A stretch of 6,298 nucleotides of DNA. It comes from Bacteroidaceae bacterium. GTDB taxonomy: Bacteria; Bacteroidota; Bacteroidia; Bacteroidales; Bacteroidaceae. A program made the position numbers and the translations under genes. The notes under the pieces were generated by a model, which saw only the letters and a list, made by a program, of their open reading frames with translations, made no database searches and had not been told where the DNA came from. Each line of letters opens with the position of its first letter. Position 1 is the first letter of the stretch. Below, piece by piece: positions 1 through 4,981 of the stretch. The DNA lies in NCBI GenBank assembly GCA_017961965.1, contig JAGCWG010000081.1, forward strand, positions 1 through 6,298, in the 5' to 3' direction.

Positions 1-532
1 GGTTCATTATTGCGAACTTAGGGCGGCTTATGTTGTTGCTATATCCTTTCTTTATGTCGACATCCTCATTGGTGATGACGCTTGACTCGCTCATTTCGCT
101 TCCTGCAGCAGGAATGGTCAGGACAGTGCCGAGAGGTACGAAAGATGTAGCCTTTGCCTTGCCTGAATAGAAATCCCACACTTCACCGTCATATCCCACT
201 CCATAAGCTATTGCCTTGGCAGAGTCGATAACGCTACCGCCACCTACGGCAAGGATGAAGTTGACGCCTTCCTTGCGACAAAGGTCTATACCCTCATGCA
301 CCTTGCTAAGGCGAGGGTTTGGCACAACGCCTCCGAGAGTGATGAAGTCGATGCCTTCTGCCTTGAGGAGGTCGCAAACCTTGTCAAGAAGTCCTGAACG
401 CTTGGCACTCTGACCTCCGAAATGTACCAATACCTTTGTGCCGCCATAGCGTTTTACTAATCGCGCAACCTTTGCTTCTGAGTCCTTACCGAACACTACC
501 TCGGTAGGAGTGTAATAGTTGAAATCTATCAT
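1..532 (-). CDS. Iron-containing alcohol dehydrogenase, YqhD/BdhA type (N-terminal part, cut by window edge)
   Basis: Group III (iron-dependent) alcohol dehydrogenase, expected to interconvert aldehydes or ketones and alcohols with NAD(P)H in the cytoplasm. The start ATG is at 532-530 and 177 complete codons are visible; the family is usually about 385 residues, so the C-terminal half lies beyond the left edge. Visible landmarks follow the E. coli YqhD pattern as I remember it: an opening NYYTPTEVVFGK (residues 5-16), VVPNP (69-73), the nucleotide-binding AVGGGSVIDSAKAIA (95-109, with D103 and K106), TIPAAGSEMSESSVIT (139-154), and the NNISRPKFAIMN stretch (166-177). The metal-binding Asp/His residues lie further on and cannot be checked. 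It lies 132 bases downstream of the editing deacylase on the same strand; no clear promoter is seen in the gap, so the two may share a transcript. A long hairpin ends 22 bases before the start. Family assignment is firm; the substrate and NADH/NADPH choice are unknown. Confidence 0.93.
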   Translation of the reverse strand, partial: MIDFNYYTPTEVVFGKDSEAKVARLVKRYGGTKVLVHFGGQSAKRSGLLDKVCDLLKAEGIDFITLGGVVPNPRLSKVHEGIDLCRKEGVNFILAVGGGSVIDSAKAIAYGVGYDGEVWDFYSGKAKATSFVPLGTVLTIPAAGSEMSESSVITNEDVDIKKGYSNNISRPKFAIMN

Positions 533-554
533 AGTTGTTGTGTTTGTTTGTGAT

Positions 555-613
555 GAGTTAGGCGGGATTGATAGGATTCAGCTAAAGACGGCTGAATGGC
601 TATTGCCTAACTC
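555..613. repeat. Long imperfect inverted repeat in the gap before the alcohol dehydrogenase
   Basis: Three nested pairs of arms are visible: GAGTTAGGC (555-563) with GCCTAACTC (605-613), ATAG (571-574) with CTAT (600-603), and ATTCAGC (576-582) with GCTGAAT (591-597). This gives 20 Watson-Crick pairs around an 8-base loop, with a lopsided internal loop (564-570 against 604). On the minus strand no T tract follows the stem, so it is not a classic terminator for the deacylase. Two extra pairs (564 with 604, 583 with 590) are G-U in a plus-strand RNA but A-C in a minus-strand RNA, so the sense strand of the structure is uncertain. It could be an intercistronic stabiliser or processing site, a leader element for the dehydrogenase, or a dispersed intergenic repeat. 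Confidence 0.7.
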
Positions 614-664
614 GTGGTTATAGTTGTTTTATCTCTCTTTTGTATTTGGTTATTGTGTTTGCTC

Positions 665-1186
665 TTAATAGAGGGTGAGATATTCGTATGTATTTCCTAC
701 GGTGGCAAGGTATCGCTCGAAGTCTGGGCGAGTGATGACTACCGTTCCCCTGCAATCGTTGGGGTGGAAACTGAGTGTCTCTGCCTCTTGTAGGTTGGCA
801 TCGAGAAAGAGGTGGACGTGGTGCTCCTCGTCGTTGATAAGTCCGAAGGGTGACACGCTACCCGGTTCAAGTCCGAGATACTTCATCATTCGCTCTGGTG
901 AGGCGAAGGAGAGCTTTCCGCATGATGGCAGTCCCTGTGCTACGAGTGTAGCCTTCAAGCGTGCCTCAAGGTCGTGGATGTCGAGGTCGTGGTCACAATG
1001 GAAGCATACAAGGTAATGCTTGTTGCCCTTGTGGTTGCGCAGGAAGATGTTCTTGCAATGCACGCTTCCGTCATCCTTCCACCATCGCTTTGCTTCCTCT
1101 ATCGTCTTGCCCTCTGGATGGTTGTAACAAGTGAATGGTATGTTATGCTCGTTGAGATAGTTCAATACGACTTCTTCTCGTGTCAT
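665..1186 (-). CDS. Prolyl-tRNA editing deacylase, YbaK/ProXp-ala (PrdX-like) family
   Basis: A free-standing trans-editing protein of 173 residues, a normal length for the family. Relatives hydrolyse mischarged Ala-tRNA(Pro) made by prolyl-tRNA synthetase, protecting translation fidelity in the cytoplasm. The sequence shows the family core: CKNIFLRNHKG (44-54), in which K45 and N46 sit where I recall the catalytic pair of the Caulobacter ProXp-ala protein; KLSFASPERMMKYLGLEPGS (91-110); the GSVSPFGLIND loop (109-119), containing the GxxxP motif G109-P113; and a late FHPND (140-144). No synthetase domain is attached. The start at 1186 is chosen because the family's N-terminal helix begins there; no Shine-Dalgarno is present. 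It has a likely promoter at 1272-1279 and lies upstream of the alcohol dehydrogenase on the same strand, with no obvious functional link. ProXp-ala is favoured over bacterial YbaK (Cys-tRNA) by length and the SVSPFGLIND block. Confidence 0.93.
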   Translation of the reverse strand: MTREEVVLNYLNEHNIPFTCYNHPEGKTIEEAKRWWKDDGSVHCKNIFLRNHKGNKHYLVCFHCDHDLDIHDLEARLKATLVAQGLPSCGKLSFASPERMMKYLGLEPGSVSPFGLINDEEHHVHLFLDANLQEAETLSFHPNDCRGTVVITRPDFERYLATVGNTYEYLTLY

Positions 1187-1187
1187 G

Positions 1188-1235
1188 AGTCCTATAGTTT
1201 ATAAGTTTGTGAGTTTTTGAGTTTGTTAGTTATTT
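1188..1235 (-). repeat. Six 8-base units in the deacylase leader
   Basis: Written on the plus strand, the units start at 1188, 1196, 1204, 1212, 1220 and 1228: AGTCCTAT, AGTTTATA, AGTTTGTG, AGTTTTTG, AGTTTGTT, AGTTATTT. In the deacylase mRNA each unit therefore ends in ACT, and the last lies one base before the ATG. The middle four are the closest to each other. This may be a decayed short tandem repeat or an A-rich, unstructured start region of the kind used for initiation in Bacteroidetes, where Shine-Dalgarno pairing is rare. Confidence 0.6.
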
Positions 1236-1251
1236 CTGTCTGTTTGTTATT

Positions 1252-1267
1252 GTCGTGTGAACACGAC
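1252..1267. promoter_or_regulatory. 16-base palindrome at the predicted deacylase transcription start
   Basis: GTCGTGT (1252-1258) and ACACGAC (1261-1267) are perfect inverted copies separated by GA. The palindrome begins about 5 bases downstream of the -7 element at 1272-1279, so it covers roughly +1 to +16 of the minus-strand transcript. As DNA it could be a dimeric repressor's operator; as RNA it could form a 6-bp hairpin with a 4-base loop that protects the 5' end. No regulator is encoded nearby. Confidence 0.5.
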
Positions 1268-1271
1268 GCTG

Positions 1272-1307
1272 CAAATATAAATATTTTCGATGATTTATCT
1301 CTTCAAA
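1272..1307 (-). promoter_or_regulatory. Likely promoter of the editing deacylase
   Basis: On the minus strand TATATTTG (1279 to 1272), followed by CAGCG, matches the Bacteroidetes -7 consensus TAnnTTTG. A TTTG (1307 to 1304) lies 24 bases upstream, further than the usual 19-21, so the -33 element is weak. Predicted start is near 1268, giving an 82-base leader. Confidence 0.6.
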
Positions 1308-1325
1308 AATATAATTAATTTCATT

Positions 1326-1774
1326 TAAAAAGATACGCACTACTCTACCGAGCAGTGCGTACGAACTAACATCTAACCTAATACTTAATATTGTGTTTAC
1401 CTATTGAGAGAAATATAAACTAACTAACCCTTATTAAATCATTAAAAATAACCCGTAATTAAAACCTTATATTATTATACCACCCCAATATTTGTTATTA
1501 ATTCATTCCCGATACCTTTTCTAATATTCCCAATACATTTCTTTTTTATTAGCTTACCAAAATTTATTCTCCCGAATAACAATTCTCTTGTTCTTAATTG
1601 TCCAATCAAAATTAACTGTTCTACTTAAAAGTGAATCAACTAGTGAAATTCCCGTAATATATAATGATTATCACTGTCTGTTTTTAGTAATGTTATACCT
1701 GATCTCTCAAGTTACCATTAGTGATTGTCTTAAAACTTAATTGTTTTTTGTAAAACTCTTTTTGTTTTTTGACA
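1326..1774 (-). ncRNA. Candidate non-coding RNA of about 450 bases
   Basis: A promoter-like element (1778-1785) and a strong same-strand terminator (1327-1361) bracket an AT-rich stretch without coding potential. All five ATG codons on the minus strand inside it (at 1718, 1538, 1506, 1442 and 1372) reach a stop within 11 codons; the longest, from 1372, encodes 10 residues and runs into the terminator stem. The minus strand is clearly richer in G than C in the left half, with repeated GGG words. I recognise no known RNA family: no tmRNA, 6S, SRP or RNase P landmarks. It could equally be non-functional spacer with a chance promoter, or a remnant of a lost gene. Boundaries are predictions from the two signals. 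Confidence 0.35.
1327..1361 (-). terminator. Rho-independent-type terminator, minus strand
   Basis: TACGCACT (1334-1341) pairs with AGTGCGTA (1354-1361), then CTC (1343-1345) with GAG (1350-1352), closing a 4-base loop (1346-1349). The position between these blocks (1342 with 1353) is an A-C mismatch in a plus-strand RNA but a G-U pair in a minus-strand RNA, making a continuous 12-bp stem on the minus strand only. T5 (1331 to 1327) follows two bases after the stem on that strand. Both facts indicate termination of minus-strand transcription. It sits just upstream of the deacylase promoter and would insulate it from, or end, an RNA made in the region to the right. Confidence 0.75.
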
Positions 1775-1777
1775 CTG

Positions 1778-1785
1778 CAAAGATA
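1778..1785 (-). promoter_or_regulatory. Promoter-like -7 element for the candidate RNA
   Basis: TATCTTTG followed by CAGTG on the minus strand (1785 to 1778) is a full match to TAnnTTTG in the context usually seen in Bacteroidales. The nearest TTG upstream (1812 to 1810) is 24 bases away, longer than ideal. Other bare TAnnTTTG matches occur by chance in this AT-rich region (for example 1607-1614 and 2199-2206 region), so the call is moderate. Confidence 0.45.
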
Positions 1786-2450
1786 TATGGATTTTCTTTG
1801 TCTTGTTTTCAATTTCGGAGCATTACATTTCATTTCTTTGCGAATTTTAGGCTATTTGTATGTCGTTTTAAAACTTTAACAATATTTGAAATATAATAAT
1901 TCAAAAAAAATGTCAAAAAAGGGAATGTAAAATCTACACTTTATTCAAAACGTTGATTTATTGTGTATTGAACACACTAATTTTTCTGCACATTTCCGTT
2001 TTAGGTGAGCATTGACACTATGATGACGAGTTATCTTATTCGTCTATTCATGTTGATTTTTATTCAAAAAGTATGCTCTACTGTTTAGAACTGTAAGCAA
2101 TGTTCATGATATTGCAATTAAGTGTAAGTACGCCCATATCATTTGCACTACATTTCCTATTAACTATACATTTTCTCCTAAAATTATTCGCAAAATGAAC
2201 AAAAATACGTAATTTGCATGTAGCAAATGGACATTTGTTTCAATATTTCAAGACAATAATTCAATGCAATCCCCCCCAAATAAGGTAAAAATGCGCTCAA
2301 AGTGCAAAGATCACGCCATCATCTTCATAATTTCGAGTGGTACAAAAAAGGCAACAAAAAATGTAATGGGCCATTTGTACGAGTTGTCAAGTGTCAAAAA
2401 AAACTTGGTACGGCTTATACGTAACTATTCACCAATAAATATTTGTTGTG
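1786..2450. other. AT-rich intergenic stretch without a supported gene
   Basis: About 660 bases with no credible protein gene, tRNA or known RNA. Visible items are a second promoter-like block on the minus strand (TATATTTC at 1895 to 1888, with TTTG at 1917 to 1914, 18 bases apart), a small hairpin TGTGT/ACACA (1962-1966 with 1972-1976), overlapping inverted repeats at 2212-2237, and a C7 tract at 2271-2277. A 69-codon plus-strand ORF (2264-2473) has no recognisable features and is not called. Confidence 0.6.
2212..2237. repeat. Overlapping inverted repeats sharing a middle arm
   Basis: ATTTGC (2212-2217) pairs with GCAAAT (2223-2228) across a 5-base loop, while CAAATG (2224-2229) also pairs with CATTTG (2232-2237) across GA. 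The middle arm can pair with only one partner at a time. The second pair is a 14-base palindrome that could be a protein site. Such short AT-rich repeats may arise by chance. Confidence 0.4.
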
Positions 2451-2467
2451 TTGCGCCAATGGCGCAA
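2451..2467 (-). terminator. Hairpin just after the NagB/PIG-L gene, probable 3' end signal
   Basis: TTGCGCC (2451-2457) and GGCGCAA (2461-2467) form a perfect 7-bp GC-rich stem with a 3-base loop, 12 bases after the stop codon of the fusion gene. The T tract expected on the minus strand is poor (CACAACAAATATTT follows), so this may stabilise the mRNA end rather than terminate on its own. Confidence 0.55.
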
Positions 2468-2479
2468 TATTAATAAAAA

Positions 2480-4681
2480 TCATTCATTCTGCAATGTTGA
2501 TTTTACCTCCAGCAACTTCTTTACTGGTATCATGTACTCACGGAACTCGTCATAACTCATGTCCTTGAGATAGATTGCTCCATAAGTACGTCGAAGCATC
2601 AACTTATCAGAACAATAGAAATAGTCCTCGCCTACGATCTTGCATAAGTCTGAATGCTGGTCAACCCATACCTTCTGTGCAAGTTCACTGAATGGACCGT
2701 CATACTCGTAGCTTGGGAAATCAGCCGAGCGTTGACTTAGGTAACACGTGTCAAACATATTCTTGAGCACGGCAAAGGAATTTAGCGAAACTGGTATAAT
2801 GGTGTTCACATCATTTATATTATAGCGTGACCAAACATTACGATAGCCCCAGATGCGCAATGGCACGTCAGGATGCCCTGCATGATACTTGGCAATGGCT
2901 TCGCTTAATGCAATGAGTGTCTTGAAGTGAGTATCAGGACCGCTTCCCTCTGGGTCGAGTGCAAGGCTGACGATAGTAGGACGCACCTTTTCCAACAATT
3001 CGTACACTGGCTTAACGTCATGCTCGAAGTCCGGATAGTGAGGGAAGATGTCGTCGCTATAGAAAGGAAGGCGAAGATGGTTCACATGGTCAGTACCAAT
3101 ACCGAAGTGTGCCCATACGAGTTCGGCTTCTATCTCACGCAACCATCCCTTTGCAAGGTGGAAGTCCTCTGGTTCACGACGTCCTGCCTCAAGGCTGTGA
3201 ATTGTCTCCAACTGTCCTGCCACGAATGAAGACAATTCGTAATCACTCTTTAAGTTACGGCAGGCAACCCACTTACGTGCAAGGCGACGCGCAATCGCAA
3301 AGTTCTGCTTTGATGTGTCTTGAGTAGCAACGCCCCTAAGGTAGAGGGTAATGTCATCCTCGTAGGAGGTGGTGAAGAGCGACTCTATGTTGTGTTCCTT
3401 AAGATACGCCAACTGTGGATTGATGTGCTCAAGGATGTGCTCATACACACTCTGCAGATAGTCAGTAGTTACAGAAGTGTAACCACTTGTACAGTAGGCA
3501 AAGTAGTTCTTGATGTTCTTTGAGCGAACAAGGTGGTGGATGTATGGGAAATAAGCAAGTTCAATATCATCATGATGAGGGCCAGTGTGAAGGATGGTCT
3601 CATTCTCAGGCATCACTAAGCCCTTCTCAATCTTTGCCTTGACATCCTTTGGCTTAGGACGAGGAAGCGCGTTCCTGTTCTCGGAAAGAACAACGGCTGA
3701 TGCTGCAGTAATGAAGAAACGAGCGTTAGGTAATTTCTGGAGACAAGTAGCTGGATATTCCTGTGTAGGTGCGTTGAGCACAGAACCTGCCACCACCTTA
3801 GCCTTCGATTGACCAGCCGCGATAATCACAGCCACACAGTCTGGATTATACGTGATTGTCTCGAGTCCCATTGTGATTACCGCCTTCTTCCTAACAAGGG
3901 TAATGCCACCAAGGTCGCCTGCTGCCGCTGCTTGCGTCTCATAATTGACTCCTGTGAGACGTGTATGAGAGAATGGGCTTGAACCTTTGACGTTAAAAGC
4001 AATATGTCCGTCAGGACCAATACCACCAAGGAAAAAGCCGATACCGCCAAGCGCACGAATCTTGCTTTCGTACTGTGTGCAGAACTCGTCGAAGAGACGT
4101 ATTGCACGTTGCTGGTACAATTCTTCCTTATTATTAGCGATACGCATTCGGAGTGACAAATCAACAACACCATCCACGAAAACCTCACTCATGTTCTTTG
4201 CTCCACCAAGTAGCTCCTGCTCTTTCTCGTTAAGGAAGAACTTATTGATAAGATGCGTCTTTTCCGGGTCAAATCCAAGCATCTCAATATAGTATTTCTT
4301 AACAAAATAGCGAAACGAACGTTCATGTTCAGGATTGATAGGGAAAAACTCATCCAACTGGAAGAAATGCAACGAAGAAAAGTCTGGCTTCTTGAGTCCA
4401 AGCTTACTTATGATGCCCTTCGTCGATTCATACTCCCAATTGTCAAGGTAGTATTGCATCCACTTGATAAAGAACTCTGGTGTCTTTCCTGTAGGAAGTG
4501 CAACTACTCCACCAGGGTTGTTACCAACCCATTCAATGAATCGAAGAGCTGTAAGCTGTCCTAACACTACATAGTTTTCCACAGTAAGTACTTGTGTCTT
4601 ACATTGTTTCTTATTCTCCCCGAATGTTGAGTCGAGGGTCTGGAAGAACTCTTCCACTTTACTTTCAGTTGTGTACTTCAT
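2480..4681 (-). CDS. Fusion of a NagB-like (glucosamine-6-phosphate deaminase family) domain and a PIG-L/LmbE deacetylase-like domain
   Basis: A 733-residue cytoplasmic protein with no signal peptide. Residues about 35-335 form a NagB-like domain: ALPTGKTPEF (61-70, phosphate loop), FQLDEFFPI (107-115, with D110 at the place of the E. coli general base D72), FFLGGIGPDGHIAFN (216-230, with D224 and H226 matching D141 and H143), and GQSKAKVV (290-297). Residues about 360-600 resemble the PIG-L/LmbE zinc amidohydrolases: GPHHDDIEL (367-375), where H369 and D372 would bind zinc and D371 act as base, and GPDTH (581-585), where H585 fits the third ligand. The last 130 residues continue beyond the recognisable PIG-L core. 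The NagB triad glutamate (E148 in E. coli) is V231 here, and the domain has extra residues near 150-185. A combined deacetylation and deamination of an acetylated amino-sugar phosphate is an inference. Similar fusions in Bacteroides are usually annotated as glucosamine-6-phosphate deaminase. The start at 4681 fits a promoter 30 bases upstream. It is transcribed divergently from the lipoprotein gene. Confidence 0.92.
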   Translation of the reverse strand: MKYTTESKVEEFFQTLDSTFGENKKQCKTQVLTVENYVVLGQLTALRFIEWVGNNPGGVVALPTGKTPEFFIKWMQYYLDNWEYESTKGIISKLGLKKPDFSSLHFFQLDEFFPINPEHERSFRYFVKKYYIEMLGFDPEKTHLINKFFLNEKEQELLGGAKNMSEVFVDGVVDLSLRMRIANNKEELYQQRAIRLFDEFCTQYESKIRALGGIGFFLGGIGPDGHIAFNVKGSSPFSHTRLTGVNYETQAAAAGDLGGITLVRKKAVITMGLETITYNPDCVAVIIAAGQSKAKVVAGSVLNAPTQEYPATCLQKLPNARFFITAASAVVLSENRNALPRPKPKDVKAKIEKGLVMPENETILHTGPHHDDIELAYFPYIHHLVRSKNIKNYFAYCTSGYTSVTTDYLQSVYEHILEHINPQLAYLKEHNIESLFTTSYEDDITLYLRGVATQDTSKQNFAIARRLARKWVACRNLKSDYELSSFVAGQLETIHSLEAGRREPEDFHLAKGWLREIEAELVWAHFGIGTDHVNHLRLPFYSDDIFPHYPDFEHDVKPVYELLEKVRPTIVSLALDPEGSGPDTHFKTLIALSEAIAKYHAGHPDVPLRIWGYRNVWSRYNINDVNTIIPVSLNSFAVLKNMFDTCYLSQRSADFPSYEYDGPFSELAQKVWVDQHSDLCKIVGEDYFYCSDKLMLRRTYGAIYLKDMSYDEFREYMIPVKKLLEVKSTLQNE

Positions 4682-4711
4682 GTCAATTAATGTTTATTAG
4701 GTTTCAAGTGG

Positions 4712-4743
4712 CAAATATAAGCAAAAAAAATGTCAAAAGACAA
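4712..4743 (-). promoter_or_regulatory. Promoter of the NagB/PIG-L fusion gene
   Basis: On the minus strand TATATTTG (4719 to 4712) matches TAnnTTTG, with TTG (4743 to 4741) 21 bases upstream. Predicted start is near 4708, leaving a leader of about 27 bases. The spacer contains a 17-base sequence (4722-4738) also found at 1902-1918. Confidence 0.7.
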
Positions 4744-4801
4744 TAAAAGATTATTTTTTATCAAGAAGATGACACTTTATGTGATTTTTTGCTTACACTT
4801 A

Positions 4802-4833
4802 TTTGTTGCAATAAAGAGAAAACAATACCTTTG
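4802..4833 (+). promoter_or_regulatory. Promoter of the lipoprotein hydrolase
   Basis: TTTG (4802-4805), a 20-base spacer and TACCTTTG (4826-4833) are a full match to the Bacteroides sigma-ABfr consensus and the best promoter in the window. Predicted start is near 4837, giving a 145-base leader. It lies about 60 bases from the divergent promoter of the fusion gene, and the two do not overlap. Confidence 0.8.
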
Positions 4834-4846
4834 CCAAGTCAAACAA

Positions 4847-4942
4847 ATGAATTATGAAACTCACTTGCCCGTTATGACGGGTCGGGCTAGTGTGTTTATC
4901 CTTCCAAGTTATTCCAATCAAACAGTCCCATCGTTTGGGTAG
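4847..4942 (+). CDS. Possible 31-residue leader peptide upstream of the lipoprotein gene
   Basis: An ATG about 10 bases after the predicted transcription start opens a 31-codon frame (beginning MNYETHLPVMTGRAS, ending QTVPSFG) that stops at TAG 4940-4942, 39 bases before the lipoprotein start. The same frame is open further left, but an ATG at 4730 lies upstream of the promoter and cannot be on this transcript. The codons overlap the hairpins at 4862-4892 and 4921-4947, and the stop codon falls in an internal loop of the second. It could be a regulatory leader peptide, a small protein, or an open frame by chance within a structured RNA. No signal peptide or membrane segment is evident. Confidence 0.35.
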   Translation: MNYETHLPVMTGRASVFILPSYSNQTVPSFG

Positions 4943-4947
4943 CTGTT
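4862..4947 (+). promoter_or_regulatory. Structured 5' leader with competing hairpins
   Basis: Hairpin A pairs CACT (4862-4865) with AGTG (4889-4892) and GCCCG (4867-4871) with CGGGC (4883-4887), with one T-T mismatch. Hairpin B, which excludes A, pairs GCCCGT (4867-4872) with ACGGGT (4877-4882) around TATG, including one G-U closing pair. Hairpin C pairs AACAG (4921-4925) with CTGTT (4943-4947) and CCCA (4927-4930) with TGGG (4936-4939). This is the GC-rich part of an otherwise AT-rich leader. No T tract follows C, so classic termination is not supported; control of translation or RNA stability is more likely. It does not match the TPP, cobalamin or SAM riboswitch consensus as I remember them. 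Confidence 0.5.
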
Positions 4948-4981
4948 ATACATTATTAATAACTAACAATAACTAAATTCT

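Noticed and set aside
675..1204. Plus-strand ORFs (675-1016 and 974-1204) overlapping the deacylase
   Set aside because: Shadows of a well-supported minus-strand gene, with no family features of their own.
2377..2411. Weak inverted repeat (CAAGT 2388-2392 with ACTTG 2403-2407, flanked by GTAC words)
   Set aside because: Only five pairs around an A-rich loop; the GTAC words are self-complementary and common. No T tract follows on either strand that would make a terminator.
2264..2473. 69-codon plus-strand ORF in the gene-free region
   Set aside because: No recognisable domain, no clear promoter, lysine-rich content expected from AT-rich DNA, and its end runs into the hairpin that follows the fusion gene.
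1187..2479. Search for a tRNA, CRISPR array, replication origin or mobile element in the gene-free region
   Set aside because: No tRNA-like arms, no regularly spaced repeats, no DnaA-box cluster, and no terminal inverted repeats or transposase fragments were seen.
4730..4942. 70-codon version of the leader ORF starting at 4730
   Set aside because: Its start lies about 70 bases upstream of the consensus promoter at 4802-4833, and its first half is AT-rich promoter sequence. Only the part from ATG 4847 could be on the transcript.
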